Shown: positions 1 through 8,572, counted from the stretch's first letter. The stretch is 64,000 nucleotides of DNA from an uncultured Lachnospiraceae bacterium (GCA_902779445.1 CACZBM010000009.1:1-64000); one strand, 5' to 3'. Notes: generated by a model from the sequence alone, not told the origin. Numbers and translations: made by a program.

Positions 1-210
1 ACTGTCGGTTATCCCGGTAAGTCTTGTTATTTTCTTTTCAATCCCTGTATTGTACTCAGGTTTTACATATGTCCTGAATGAAGAGATCTCCTGAAGATTG
101 TCATCTAGCATTACCGCTCCGATCTCTATTGTCTCCAATCTGCATATTTCTCTTGCTTCCGATTTACGCTGTACATTGTTCATTTCCAGATCTACTACGA
201 TATGCTTCAT
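1..210 (-). CDS. DEDDh-type 3'-5' exonuclease, N-terminal 70 residues (cut by window edge)
   Basis: The frame is open from an ATG at 210 to the window edge and encodes 70 residues. The N-terminus MKHIVVDLEMN carries the exonuclease I motif DxE (D7, E9) of the DnaQ/KapD/ERI-1 superfamily. It is followed by ETIEIGAVMLD and by a loop ending in LTGIT, both typical positions of the fold. A strong AAGGAGG sits five bases before the ATG and fixes the start. Such proteins trim DNA or RNA 3' ends. The remaining catalytic residues (exoII and exoIII) lie outside the window, so activity cannot be judged. It is probably cargo of the element. Confidence 0.8.
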   Translation of the reverse strand, partial: MKHIVVDLEMNNVQRKSEAREICRLETIEIGAVMLDDNLQEISSFRTYVKPEYNTGIEKKITRLTGITDS

Positions 211-321
211 TACTGCCTCCTTCAAGCGTGGTGTGTCTGTTTTTCTTTATACTCTTATCCTAAATTCTTTTGAGTCCAATAAAACGGATTTCAAAACGAA
301 CATGCGTTCTTTTATGCTCTT

Positions 322-355
322 AAAAAAACGGATAACCACGTGTAGCAGTTATCCG
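322..355 (-). terminator. Rho-independent terminator after the XRE gene
   Basis: A perfect 8-bp stem (CGGATAAC, 329-336, with GTTATCCG, 348-355) is followed on the minus strand by seven T (322-328). It lies 33 bases past the stop of the XRE regulator and ends the membrane protein/XRE operon before the exonuclease gene. Confidence 0.8.
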
Positions 356-388
356 CTGTAATATTATTATTTTTTTAGTATGGAACGT

Positions 389-607
389 TTATTCCTCGTC
401 TTCGTCCGGTTCAAAGGAGAACACTTCTTCTACCTGCCTTCCAAATACCTTAGCTATATCCATAGCGAGTTTAAGGGAAGGATTATACTTCCCGTTCTCA
501 AGATTTACGATGGTTTCTCTTCGTACTCCCACCTTTTCAGCAAGTTCTGCCTGGTTGATCTTTTTTTCTTTGCGAAATTCATGCATTCTGGTCCTAAGCG
601 TTGGCAT
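389..607 (-). CDS. Small XRE-family HTH transcriptional regulator
   Basis: A 72-residue protein made almost only of one helix-turn-helix of the Cro/C1 (XRE) type. The core is [19 protein letters not shown] followed by [19 protein letters not shown], the standard HTH_3 pattern, with an acidic tail (EPDEDEE). Its ATG overlaps the stop of the upstream membrane protein by one base (TGATG), so the two are translationally coupled. An 11-bp inverted repeat over the operon promoter (1027-1062) is the likely operator, which implies autoregulation. Regulators of this size commonly pair with a small membrane protein; the signal sensed is unknown. Confidence 0.9.
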   Translation of the reverse strand: MPTLRTRMHEFRKEKKINQAELAEKVGVRRETIVNLENGKYNPSLKLAMDIAKVFGRQVEEVFSFEPDEDEE

Positions 608-1011
608 CAGTCACCGTTCCTTTCATATATCAAGAAATGGATCCCAAATAAAACCTGCATGAACCCCACAAACATCATAGTCCACGCATGCCAGTTCGCA
701 ATAAATGGCCTATGATTTGTGAGATTCTGTATTGCTCCCACTAAAGAGAAAATAAGAAATCCCATAAGTATACTGTCATATGTTCTAGCCTTGGCCTTAT
801 ATGTATGTATTTCAGACATCTCGTCTCCTTCTACTGCTCCGACCAAAATGACTGTTAACATTGAAGCACCTGCTCCGATCAGGGCGACAGCATTAGCCAG
901 CTTAAAGCCAAATGAATCCCACAATCCGAATACACCAGATAGAAACCAGAAGGTACCGCATATTACTGACCCAATTAGGTTCTTTGTTTGCAGCGACATT
1001 TTCATTTTCAT
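607..1011 (-). CDS. Four-helix membrane protein paired with XRE regulator
   Basis: A 134-residue hydrophobic protein with about four predicted membrane segments, two in the N-terminal half (starting near [19 protein letters not shown]) and two in the C-terminal half ([16 protein letters not shown] and [19 protein letters not shown]). The chosen ATG at 1011 is six bases after AAGGAG; an in-frame ATG two codons upstream touches the ribosome binding site and is unlikely. No enzymatic motif is visible. Being coupled to the XRE gene, it may modulate the regulator or be the thing regulated. I cannot name a family with certainty. Confidence 0.8.
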   Translation of the reverse strand: MKMKMSLQTKNLIGSVICGTFWFLSGVFGLWDSFGFKLANAVALIGAGASMLTVILVGAVEGDEMSEIHTYKAKARTYDSILMGFLIFSLVGAIQNLTNHRPFIANWHAWTMMFVGFMQVLFGIHFLIYERNGD

Positions 1012-1026
1012 ATGCATCTCCTTGAT

Positions 1027-1082
1027 GTGATATATTTATAACATCTGTTGCAAATATATCACTTCATGATTTTAACTGTCAA
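1027..1082 (-). promoter_or_regulatory. Promoter with inverted-repeat operator for the membrane protein/XRE operon
   Basis: On the minus strand TTGACA (1077-1082) is 18 bases from TATATT (1053-1058), a good sigma-A promoter. An 11-bp perfect inverted repeat, GTGATATATTT (1027-1037) and AAATATATCAC (1052-1062), separated by 14 bases, overlaps the -10 box and the start region. This layout fits repression by the XRE protein of the same operon (inference). Confidence 0.8.
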
Positions 1083-1120
1083 CATAAATGTGAAAAATAT
1101 ATAACTTTTTCTTAAATACG

Positions 1121-1165
1121 AAAATCAGCTGATAACCACGCCAAGGCGAGGCTATCAGCTGTGAT
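1121..1165 (-). terminator. Terminator-like hairpin after the JAB gene
   Basis: AGCTGATA (1127-1134) pairs perfectly with TATCAGCT (1153-1160), and flanking AAAATC / GATTTT can extend the stem with a two-base bulge. It starts two bases past the JAB gene stop at 1167. The T-run on the minus strand is short, so termination may be weak. Confidence 0.55.
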
Positions 1166-1166
1166 T

Positions 1167-1928
1167 TTATTTGGCGATTTCTGTGTTCAGATCGTGTACT
1201 TCCTGTGCCTTTGCAGCATTCCGGGCATCCAGTTCCTTTTTTCCTGCTTTCATCCTTTCTATGACAGATGGGCGGTCTTCCGGTCTTACTGCTTTTCCGG
1301 GCTTTGTGTTATTCAGGACATTATCTATCTGGTTATAGTTCTGCTCTTCCAGTTCTTCTACCTTTGCCAAAGGCTTATAGTCTGACTGAGTTTCGGATAG
1401 AAGAACTGACCTGTTGTTCTGACTTTCTACTATATTCCGCAATCCTTCGATGCTGAACTTATCCTTAAGCTCGGTTCTATAGCTGTAGGTAGTGCCAGTG
1501 CCGCCTGAAACTATCACATGATCCTGCAGTTTTATTCCAAGGAGATCGGTGGCTATCATCACATTCAGGGTGGTCAGGTGATCCTCCGGGCTGGGTTCCG
1601 GCTTTTCCAGGCGGTAGCTCGGATGCGAATGGAGCATTATTAAACTGGATGCATTGGAAAGTATAGATGACTTCAGAAGTTCCCTCATTGTAACAATAGA
1701 GGCATTTATGCTTCCGATGCTCACAATATTGAAATTGATGGGGCGGTTGCCATTATCCAAATTAACAATACAGACATACTCCCGATCGAGCTGGCGCATC
1801 ATACCCTTCATAACCTCTATGGCTCTCCGGGGAGAATTAATCTGCTCTGTACTGTAAAGAGGTGTTTCCTCACAGAGTTTTAATCTCACGCTGACCTGAT
1901 CCAGCTTATACTTCTTCTCTTCTGCCAT
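1167..1928 (-). CDS. RadC-like JAB (JAMM) domain protein of mobile element
   Basis: A 253-residue protein with a JAB/MPN fold like the RadC family. The metal-binding JAMM signature is complete: HSHP followed by PSPEDH in the middle of the protein, preceded by a hydrophobic strand (SSLIMLHSHP). The region after residue 190 is charged and probably helical. JAB/RadC homologues are frequent passengers of Firmicutes conjugative elements, but their biochemical role is unsettled. AAAGGGGGTGAT stands just before the ATG at 1928, preferred to an ATG eight codons upstream that lies in the preceding small gene. Confidence 0.85.
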   Translation of the reverse strand: MAEEKKYKLDQVSVRLKLCEETPLYSTEQINSPRRAIEVMKGMMRQLDREYVCIVNLDNGNRPINFNIVSIGSINASIVTMRELLKSSILSNASSLIMLHSHPSYRLEKPEPSPEDHLTTLNVMIATDLLGIKLQDHVIVSGGTGTTYSYRTELKDKFSIEGLRNIVESQNNRSVLLSETQSDYKPLAKVEELEEQNYNQIDNVLNNTKPGKAVRPEDRPSVIERMKAGKKELDARNAAKAQEVHDLNTEIAK

Positions 1929-2046
1929 CCGGATCACCCCCTTTCTCTTCAAAAGTCACGTTGACTATTACATCTTCTCTTATGAAATTAAGAAATGTGA
2001 TCATTTCTTCTATGGTTAATTCGAGAGTTAATTCTTTCTTTTTCAT
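1906..2046 (-). CDS. Small conserved-looking protein upstream of JAB gene (46 aa)
   Basis: An ATG at 2044-2046 preceded by GGAGGAAATAC opens a 46-codon frame. The product is amphipathic and acidic, beginning MKKKELTLELTIEEMITFLN and continuing with an IREDVIVNV strand. It overlaps the start of the JAB gene by 23 bases and contains that gene's ribosome binding site, so the two are probably translationally coupled. No family is assigned. The good ribosome binding site, the overlap and the regular helix-strand pattern make it a credible gene. Confidence 0.6.
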   Translation of the reverse strand: MKKKELTLELTIEEMITFLNFIREDVIVNVTFEEKGGDPDGRREEV

Positions 2047-2064
2047 GTATTTCCTCCAATTTTA

Positions 2065-2175
2065 AGATCCTTCGCTTTGCTCAGGATGACATTGGTTTTT
2101 CTATAGATCCTTCGCTTTACTTAGGATAATATTGGTGTTCTATAGATCCTTCGCTTTGCTCAGGATGACATCAGT
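2065..2175. repeat. Three tandem copies of REP-like repeat (period 39-40 bp)
   Basis: The unit AGATCCTTCGCTTTGCTCAG followed by GATGACATTGG starts at 2065, 2105 and 2144. Related single copies occur at 4295-4321 and, as an inverted pair, at 47002-47072. The last copy begins at the stop codon of topB (TGA at 2171-2173 on the minus strand). Confidence 0.85.
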
Positions 2176-4264
2176 CCGGGAATTCAAGTTGGTAATCGAA
2201 CTGAAATCCGGTTTTTTCCTGACCGTCTTTGTCCGTGTAGCTGAAGTCACTTATTCCCTTCGGAGTAAGGAAGGCGTCAAAGGTCTTGCCCTTCTTACTC
2301 TTTATGCCTTTTACAAGGATCCTATTTCCCTCAAGAAGGCTTTTCACCTGCTCATCTGAGAGGTCCTTCCCCAGAGCTTTCCCCAGCTTCATGTGACAGC
2401 TCTTACAGGTGCAGTATGGTCCGAACTTTCCCTTTACCACATCACTGCCGCATCTCGGGCACTTTCCAAGGATCTCCCGGGATCCATTTCCAAATATGGC
2501 TCTCTGCTCTTCTGTAACCTCATGGTTTTCCGCAATCAGTTTTTTCACCAAGTCTTTTATTTCGCTTAAAAAGATCTCCGGATCCGTTTCCCCCTTCGCT
2601 ATACTTGCAAGCTCGTTCTCCCATTCTGCGGTGAGCTTCGCTGATTTCAGAGTTTCGGGGAGGACGGAGATCAGTTTTATCCCGTCTTCTGTAGGGATTA
2701 GCTGTTTCTTATCCCTCTTTACAAAGCCGTCCGTTACCAGCTTTTCAATGATGTCTGCCCTTGTAGCCGGGGTTCCGAGGCCTTTGCGCTCAACATCATC
2801 TGACATTTCATCAATCCCTGCCCTTTCCATGCTGGAAAGCAGGGTATCTTCCGTATATGCCTTTGGAGGCTTCGTAAAACCCTCTAAGCTCTTCGACTCC
2901 ACATCAAGGAACACTTGCCCTTCCACAAGAACGGGGAGAATACTCTCCTTATCCTTCACTTCCATCCCGAAGGCTTTTCTGAAATTTTCCTCAGTTTCCT
3001 TCCAGCCCTTCTTTGTGACCGTCTTCCCTTTAATGGTGAACTTTTCACCGGCACAGGATAAAACAGCTTTACGTGCCGTGTATTTATGGGGTTCTCCCAC
3101 TGCACAGGCAAGCCTTACTGCCACGAGAGCCAGGATATTCTTCTCAGTATCCGGGATCGTGTTAAGATCTGCAGAGCCGGTCTCCACGGTGGGGATTATT
3201 GCGTGATGATCCGTGACCTTTTTGCTGTTAAGGATCTTTCCATAATTATCAAATCCACCTTCTCCTATAAAGCCGAAAACCTTTCTTACGGTGGAAAGTA
3301 CCCTTCTTGCGGTCACTTCCATATCATCGGAAAGAAAACGACTGTCAGTTCTTGGGTAGGTTAATAGCTTTTTTTCATAAAGACTCTGAGTATATTCGAG
3401 AGTCTGCTTTGCCGTGTAGCCGAAGATCCTGTTGGCATCCCTCTGTAAGGTGGTAAGGTCATAAAGAGCGGGTGATGCAATAGTCTTTTCTTCTTCTGTT
3501 ACAGATACTATAGTGGCGACTTTTCCTTTACAGCTTAGAGCCAGTTTTTCAGCTATGTCTTTATCCTTAATGGGATCTGAAGCAGCGTCCAGCTTGTCCT
3601 TGATGATATGTACCGTATAAAATGGTTCTTTCCTAAAGCTCTTTATCTCTGAATCCCTGTCGACAATGGCTGCAAGGGTAGGTGACTGGACACGCCCGAC
3701 CTTAAGGGTCTTTCCATAAAGAGTTGAGAAAAGTCTTGTACCGTTAATCCCCACAAGCCAGTCTGCTTCCTGCCTGCATATGGCTGATGCATAAAGGTTG
3801 TCATAGTCAGTGCCGGGCTTAAGATTACTGAAGCCTTCCCTTATGGCATCGCCCTCCATTGAAGAAATCCACAGGCGATAAAAAGGCTTTTTGCAGCCAG
3901 CCATCTCATATACAAGCCTGAAGATGGCTTCCCCTTCACGACCACAGTCAGTAGCCTCAACCGGCTCAGTATCTTCACGGTTTAAGAGGGTTTTAAGAAT
4001 CTCAAACTGCCCCCTTGTATCCTCTTTGATTTCATACCTCCAGGAATCAGGCAGAACGGGAAGGGTCTCATAAGACCACTTTCTATACTGCTCGCCGTAT
4101 GTTGAGGGTTCAGCAAGCTCAATGAGATGGCCGAAGCACCATGAGACTACATAGTTGTCGTCTTCTATATAGCCTTTATGGCTGCCATCCTTATCCTTGA
4201 TTCCAAGAGCGTCACAGATATTGGATGCAACGCTGGGTTTTTCGGTTATTATCAGTTTATTCAT
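2171..4264 (-). CDS. topB: DNA topoisomerase III (type IA) of conjugative element
   Basis: A 697-residue type IA topoisomerase, which passes and relaxes single DNA strands. The N-terminal TOPRIM domain shows LIITEKPSVA with the metal-binding acid and, near residues 104-115, ATDCGREGEAIFR. The catalytic tyrosine is Y303 in LTYPRTDSRF. The C-terminus has a four-cysteine zinc finger (CPRCG, then CTCKSC) and a small terminal domain. Such topB copies are standard in CTn/Tn1549-type elements and are thought to help process transferred DNA. A bidirectional terminator upstream (4411-4452) suggests that it has its own transcript. Confidence 0.95.
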   Translation of the reverse strand: MNKLIITEKPSVASNICDALGIKDKDGSHKGYIEDDNYVVSWCFGHLIELAEPSTYGEQYRKWSYETLPVLPDSWRYEIKEDTRGQFEILKTLLNREDTEPVEATDCGREGEAIFRLVYEMAGCKKPFYRLWISSMEGDAIREGFSNLKPGTDYDNLYASAICRQEADWLVGINGTRLFSTLYGKTLKVGRVQSPTLAAIVDRDSEIKSFRKEPFYTVHIIKDKLDAASDPIKDKDIAEKLALSCKGKVATIVSVTEEEKTIASPALYDLTTLQRDANRIFGYTAKQTLEYTQSLYEKKLLTYPRTDSRFLSDDMEVTARRVLSTVRKVFGFIGEGGFDNYGKILNSKKVTDHHAIIPTVETGSADLNTIPDTEKNILALVAVRLACAVGEPHKYTARKAVLSCAGEKFTIKGKTVTKKGWKETEENFRKAFGMEVKDKESILPVLVEGQVFLDVESKSLEGFTKPPKAYTEDTLLSSMERAGIDEMSDDVERKGLGTPATRADIIEKLVTDGFVKRDKKQLIPTEDGIKLISVLPETLKSAKLTAEWENELASIAKGETDPEIFLSEIKDLVKKLIAENHEVTEEQRAIFGNGSREILGKCPRCGSDVVKGKFGPYCTCKSCHMKLGKALGKDLSDEQVKSLLEGNRILVKGIKSKKGKTFDAFLTPKGISDFSYTDKDGQEKTGFQFDYQLEFPD

Positions 4265-4294
4265 TATGGTTTATCTCCTTTTGTAGTAAAGTTA

Positions 4295-4321
4295 AGATTC
4301 TTCGCTGCGCTCAGAATGACA
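4295..4321. repeat. Single REP-like repeat copy
   Basis: AGATTCTTCGCTGCGCTCAG followed by AATGACA is a member of the same family as 2065-2175 and 47002-47072. It lies between the topB start and the terminator of the upstream gene. Confidence 0.8.
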
Positions 4322-4410
4322 TTGTTTCTAGCCAAAATGACAAGTGCAGCAACTATAAGTTTTCTCTTGCGTTAGGTTGGGGGTCTTCCACCCCCAAACC
4401 CCTGGATTCC

Positions 4411-4452
4411 GCAATAAAAAGGGAACCGAGGTGATGGTCCCCTTTTTATCGC
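4411..4452. terminator. Bidirectional terminator between the DUF4366 gene and topB
   Basis: GCAATAAAAAGGG, then AACC, pairs across an 8-base loop with GGT, then CCCCTTTTTATCGC, with single-base mismatches. The A/T runs on both sides of the stem make it usable on either strand. It is 15 bases past the stop of the DUF4366 gene. Confidence 0.75.
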
Positions 4453-4466
4453 GGGTGGGTATGGGG

Positions 4467-6020
4467 TTATTTAGGTTCCTCGTTGAACCTATCGCTCACA
4501 TCCCCGTCCGGATCATATTCATCGTCCTGTGTTTCATCTTCATCCTCAGGATCCTCGTCCTCTTCGTAATCACCGTCTCGCTCCTTTACTCTCTTATTCA
4601 GGGTGTAACCGATGATTACTATCATAGCTGCGAGACCTATCAGCAAGAGCCTTGGAAGTACCGGTTTATTCTTTTCTTCCTTCCCGTCTGGAAGAGCGTC
4701 CCCAGAGACAGCCTCTTCCGTGACCGGTTCCTCTGTGGATTCCTCCAGAAGTGAATTGTCCTCGTCCTCCGTACTTAATAACAGATTGTTGTTTGGCAAA
4801 GCACTTTCCATGGTGGGATTCCCGTTTTCATTGAAAGCTGCGTTTTGGGGAATGGTGCTGCTGTTATCCTCTGTGACATTCAGAAGATCGTTCTCTGTGA
4901 TGTCTGTAAGGAAATGGACTTTCTCTTCATCATTTTTCCGGTCGATTATAAGATAGAAGACCTTTCCGCTCTTTGATTCTATGGTGTAGAACTCCCTGCC
5001 TCTTCCGGGAATGGTTTCAGACTCTGCCTTTTCTTCTTCCCTGTCGGCCTCTGCCAGAGCTTTCTTCTTTTCATCGGATCTGCTGTTTCCACTGATGCTT
5101 TCTGCGGATGTAAGGGCGTTACCAAACAGGTTCGCAAGCATATTTCCAGCTTCGTCTGTCTTCACATGCTCCGTCACTTCCGCCACCGCCTGTGAGGGTT
5201 TTGTGGGCTCTGCGCTGTCCGGAAGAACCTTTGTTTCCTTCCCGGACTCATCTTTTGCCTTGTAGTAGCTGTTCTTAACCTTATAGGTATCTGACAAATT
5301 CCCGGCATAATCCATGGCCTGGATCATGAAATACTCATATCCGGTATCAAACTGCTGCATCCGGATATTTAAGGTTCCGTCTGTCAGATCCGTAAACTCA
5401 AAGCCGTTCACATATACTGCTTTCACACCTGATTCGTCATCATTGGTTTCCACTGTAAGGCTCCCGTTATTCACCGCAGCATTCAGCGTGGGCTTTCCTG
5501 TATCAAAGCAGGTGATCTTTTTATTCTTGTTGTAGGTGCGGCCTTTAGTATCTGTGATCTCCACATATATGACGCAGTTTTCATTTAGCTCCATAGACAT
5601 GGAATCCGTTACATCAGTCCAGGATCCGGTATTCCCGATCTTGGCCCTGGCTTCCTTTACCTCGAAATCCCCTGTCCCAACCGTATCCTCTGCAGAGATC
5701 CTTACTTCTGCGGATTTCCTGTGCCATCCGGAGGGCTCAGTGATCTTTATCTTAACCTCGGGTTCCACCGGTTTTTCATCTTTCTTTCGATCTACTTCAT
5801 CCTCTGATACAGATTCACTGTCATCAGCTGCCGGAATCACGATCACATTCTCGCTTGGGTTATCTTCTGCATATGCTTTTGTCTGTCCGGGCTTTGCTAC
5901 AAGGATGTATGCAAACTCCACAATCATTAGCATTACCGCTGCCATCAGGACAGCAGCAAGCCTCACCATGAGTGTTACCTGCTGATGCTTATTTCTACGC
6001 ATTATTCTTCTGAATAACAT
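4467..6020 (-). CDS. DUF4366 (CD1107-type) surface protein of mobile element
   Basis: A 517-residue, two-anchor surface protein. An N-terminal membrane segment (about residues 18-42, ending AKPGQTKAYA) is followed by a region with beta-rich, Ig-like spacing (WHRKSAEVRISAED). A DUF4366-like core follows, with FYTIESKSGKVFYLIIDRK and KVHFLTDITENDLLNV. A second membrane segment (about 452-473, LPRLLLIGLAAMIVIIGY) precedes a very acidic tail. This architecture and position match the CD1107 family of Clostridioides CTn elements. Its role is unknown, perhaps cell-surface contact or assembly. The ATG has AGGAGG seven bases upstream and overlaps the DUF4315 gene. Confidence 0.85.
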   Translation of the reverse strand: MLFRRIMRRNKHQQVTLMVRLAAVLMAAVMLMIVEFAYILVAKPGQTKAYAEDNPSENVIVIPAADDSESVSEDEVDRKKDEKPVEPEVKIKITEPSGWHRKSAEVRISAEDTVGTGDFEVKEARAKIGNTGSWTDVTDSMSMELNENCVIYVEITDTKGRTYNKNKKITCFDTGKPTLNAAVNNGSLTVETNDDESGVKAVYVNGFEFTDLTDGTLNIRMQQFDTGYEYFMIQAMDYAGNLSDTYKVKNSYYKAKDESGKETKVLPDSAEPTKPSQAVAEVTEHVKTDEAGNMLANLFGNALTSAESISGNSRSDEKKKALAEADREEEKAESETIPGRGREFYTIESKSGKVFYLIIDRKNDEEKVHFLTDITENDLLNVTEDNSSTIPQNAAFNENGNPTMESALPNNNLLLSTEDEDNSLLEESTEEPVTEEAVSGDALPDGKEEKNKPVLPRLLLIGLAAMIVIIGYTLNKRVKERDGDYEEDEDPEDEDETQDDEYDPDGDVSDRFNEEPK

Positions 6021-6249
6021 TCATTTCCTCCTTCTTCCTTCTTTCCTTTATCAAATTTATTTCCTCTTTACTCATATCCCTTAGGAATAAAAGCTCTTCA
6101 GGGGTCAGGCTGCTTTTCTGGATGATCTTCAGCTTTTCTGTGTCCAGGGCCAACTTTTCCAGTGCAGCATATTTTTTCTCCTCGGCTTTCAGTTTCTCAA
6201 GGTCACCCCGGATCTTTTCGAGGTGCTTTCTAATTGCTTCAAGTGTCAT
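5995..6249 (-). CDS. DUF4315-like small coiled-coil protein
   Basis: An 84-residue, highly charged helical protein. Residues 1-45 form a likely coiled coil (KHLEKIRGDLEKLKAEEKKY), followed by the SSLTPEELLFLRDM segment that resembles the TPEEL motif of the DUF4315 family. In related elements this gene lies between the wall hydrolase and the DUF4366 gene, as here. Its 3' end overlaps the start of the DUF4366 gene by 26 bases, so translation is probably coupled. Function is unknown; assignment rests on size, motif and order. Confidence 0.75.
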   Translation of the reverse strand: MTLEAIRKHLEKIRGDLEKLKAEEKKYAALEKLALDTEKLKIIQKSSLTPEELLFLRDMSKEEINLIKERRKKEEMNVIQKNNA

Positions 6250-6283
6250 TCTTTTTCCTTTCTACGTAATGTTCATTTCAATG

Positions 6284-6337
6284 CCCTCATCCGGCCTCAC
6301 TTTGTTCGGCCACCTTCCCCCAAAGAGGGAAGGCTTT
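6284..6337. repeat. Dispersed CCCTCATC...GGAAGGC repeat, copy 1
   Basis: CCCTCATCCGGCCTCACTTT runs through CACCTTCCCCCAAAGAGGG to GGAAGGCTTTAA. The internal inverted pairs GGCC/GGCC and CTTCCC/GGGAAG can form a hairpin. On the minus strand it begins with TAAAGCCTTCCC, and the TAA is the stop codon of the wall hydrolase gene. A second copy is at 29109-29226 with the same relation to argF. Confidence 0.75.
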
Positions 6338-8558
6338 AATGGTTAATTCTTCCATAGCCATAAAAATGAGCCTGCCAGTATGGTGTGTTTATGTTGCTGT
6401 ATTTGATCGGGTCCCCGGCGTGGATCATGATCCCGTTCCCGCAGTAAATCCCCACGTGGGATACGGGATTACCGGATTTGTAGGTTCCCGTGAAAAATAT
6501 GATGTCTCCGGCCTTGGCATCTGCAGCGTCAATAGGAGTGCACCTGTTGTATATTCCCTGTGCCGTGGTTCTTGGCATATTTGCAAAACCGCTGTTCGTT
6601 AAAACCCAGCAGACAAAACCGGAGCAGTCAAAGCTGGTAGTCGGGTTGCTTCCTCCCCAAACATACGGATATCCCAGATACTTTGCAGCTTCATCAAGGA
6701 GTGCCTGCACATCTGCATCTCCCGGCGCTTCCGGGGCATCAGAGTCATAAAGGCTCCCTTCCCCGTTTTCGAAATAAAATAACGGGTTATAGTACTCCCC
6801 GTTATAAAGACATTCGATATGAAGGTGGCTCCCCGTTATGCTTCCGGTGCTGCCTGTTTTTCCTATAAGCTGCCCATGGCGGACCGTCTGCCCAGTACTT
6901 ACGCTGCTGCTTTCCAGATGAGCGTACTTTGTCGTATAGCCGTTACTGTCCTCAATTACGATATATATTCCGTATTCTTCGTCATAATCCGAGGTCACAA
7001 CGGTTCCGCTCTGGGAGGCGTAGACATTGGTCCCCTCCGGCACCGCGATATCAAGTCCTCTATGGTACTGGCGTACCCCGGTCATAGGATTCTTCCGGTA
7101 TCCGTAATAGCTTTTTATGCAGCTCCGCCAATCCAGATCCAAGGGAGTATAAAACTCCTGCCTTGCGCCCTCCGTTTCCCGGTACAGGGCGTACAGATCT
7201 CCGGTATCTCCGGTTAATTCAGGACTTATCACGGTTTCAAGGGGAGTAGAGGTTAAGGTTACTTCAAGAATTCTAACGGTGTATTCCTCTTCGTCCTCGT
7301 ACTCTTCATCTTCATCCGTTTCCTCCCCGGTATCGGGATCCACTTTCTTTCTGGTCTTCGTGACTATCCTTGTCCGGGTTTCTTCCCTTTCAGAGATATC
7401 CAGGTCATACATCTGATCAAACAGGTTTTGGATCTCTGTTTCCACATCTGCAGCCGTGAACTCCACATATTTTGAAGACAGGTAATTTATCAGTGTATAA
7501 GGATTGTGCCCTATGGTTGCTAGATTATAGCTGTATTCGTCATATCCCGGATAATCGGTTTCTATCCTGTCTATTTCTTCCTGCAGTTCCATTTCCTTTA
7601 AGGTCATGGACTCATCCGCTTTATCGATCTCTGCAGGGAGGCTCTGGTATGTTCCTGCCATCACATCAGCAATCCCGCCTCCGAACATGGCAGCACAGGA
7701 TGATATCCCGGTCATGATGATGAGGAGCAGAACAAAAATGCTTCCTGCCACTATAAGGACATGGGCATTGGCTGCGGCGATCTCTGCAAGCTTTTTTGCT
7801 GCCGCAGCTGTTGTCTTTGCGGCTTTCTCCAATACTTCCGCTGTTCTTTCCGCACCCTGCCTTGCCTTTCGGTATGCCTTGGCATAATCCCTTTTGATCT
7901 GTTTTTTCTGGAAGCGTTTTCTAAGCTCCTTTTCTGCCTGTCCGGGATCAGCGGCTCTATCTCCTGCAGGGTTTCCCCTCCGGAAGCTGTTGTCTTTTGT
8001 GAAGTCACTTCCTTTTAGGCTTCCTGCAGTTCCCTTTTTCTTCCGCTTCTTATAGCTACCCTTTCTGTGGACCCGTTCTCCGATCAAATCCTGCACCATA
8101 CTACCGGCTCTTATTGAGGATTCTAGAGCCTGTGCTCCGCTGTTATCGTCCTCTTCTCCGTTGGTGCCATGCATAAAGTCTGTAAAGGATCCGGCGATCC
8201 CTTTTGTGATCCTCCAGCCCGAACCGGTACGCAACCGTTTTTCCTTTTCCTGTCTCCTTTTCTTCACAAAGAAAAACCGTCTGTAAGCTTCCCTTTTTGG
8301 TTTCGGGGGGCTGTCTTTCAAACGGTTTTCGGTCTTATCTTTGAAGTTGTGGATTGTTTCCGGGGATTCTTCCTTGGGGACTTCTTTAGGCGCTTTATTG
8401 CTGTTTCCCTTTATACTACCCCGTCCGGAATTCTGGATAACAGAACACTGCTGTTCTGGATGACTTTCGTTCTCCATATTCCCCGGAGATCTTGCTTTTT
8501 TCTTCCTCCAGAATTCCCTTATCATTTTTCTTTGAATTGCTTTCTTGTCTTTTTGCAT
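6336..8558 (-). CDS. CD1108-type wall hydrolase with M23 and NlpC/P60 domains
   Basis: A 740-residue membrane-anchored peptidoglycan hydrolase that opens the wall for the mating channel. A 260-residue basic cytoplasmic region leads to one membrane helix (about 267-294). A linker with acidic runs follows, then an M23 metallopeptidase (HRGLDIAVP, H499/D503; SHLHIE, H578/H580) and a C-terminal NlpC/P60 domain (YVWGGSNPTTSFDCSGF with C645; SHVGIYCG with H701). All key residues are present. Start choice is uncertain: ATG at 8558 has GGGAG five bases upstream, while GTG at 8570 lies two bases after the virB4 stop without a clear site. Confidence 0.9.
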   Translation of the reverse strand: MQKDKKAIQRKMIREFWRKKKARSPGNMENESHPEQQCSVIQNSGRGSIKGNSNKAPKEVPKEESPETIHNFKDKTENRLKDSPPKPKREAYRRFFFVKKRRQEKEKRLRTGSGWRITKGIAGSFTDFMHGTNGEEDDNSGAQALESSIRAGSMVQDLIGERVHRKGSYKKRKKKGTAGSLKGSDFTKDNSFRRGNPAGDRAADPGQAEKELRKRFQKKQIKRDYAKAYRKARQGAERTAEVLEKAAKTTAAAAKKLAEIAAANAHVLIVAGSIFVLLLIIMTGISSCAAMFGGGIADVMAGTYQSLPAEIDKADESMTLKEMELQEEIDRIETDYPGYDEYSYNLATIGHNPYTLINYLSSKYVEFTAADVETEIQNLFDQMYDLDISEREETRTRIVTKTRKKVDPDTGEETDEDEEYEDEEEYTVRILEVTLTSTPLETVISPELTGDTGDLYALYRETEGARQEFYTPLDLDWRSCIKSYYGYRKNPMTGVRQYHRGLDIAVPEGTNVYASQSGTVVTSDYDEEYGIYIVIEDSNGYTTKYAHLESSSVSTGQTVRHGQLIGKTGSTGSITGSHLHIECLYNGEYYNPLFYFENGEGSLYDSDAPEAPGDADVQALLDEAAKYLGYPYVWGGSNPTTSFDCSGFVCWVLTNSGFANMPRTTAQGIYNRCTPIDAADAKAGDIIFFTGTYKSGNPVSHVGIYCGNGIMIHAGDPIKYSNINTPYWQAHFYGYGRINH

Positions 8559-8572
8559 CATTTCTCCCACTT

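Noticed and set aside
2065..2175. Possible CRISPR-like array
   Set aside because: The three units follow each other without unique spacers of constant length, and no cas genes are near.
2409..3206. Long open frame on the plus strand opposite topB (265 codons)
   Set aside because: It is fully antisense to a clear topoisomerase, is rich in Ser/Phe/Leu as expected for the reverse of a real gene, and has no ribosome binding site.
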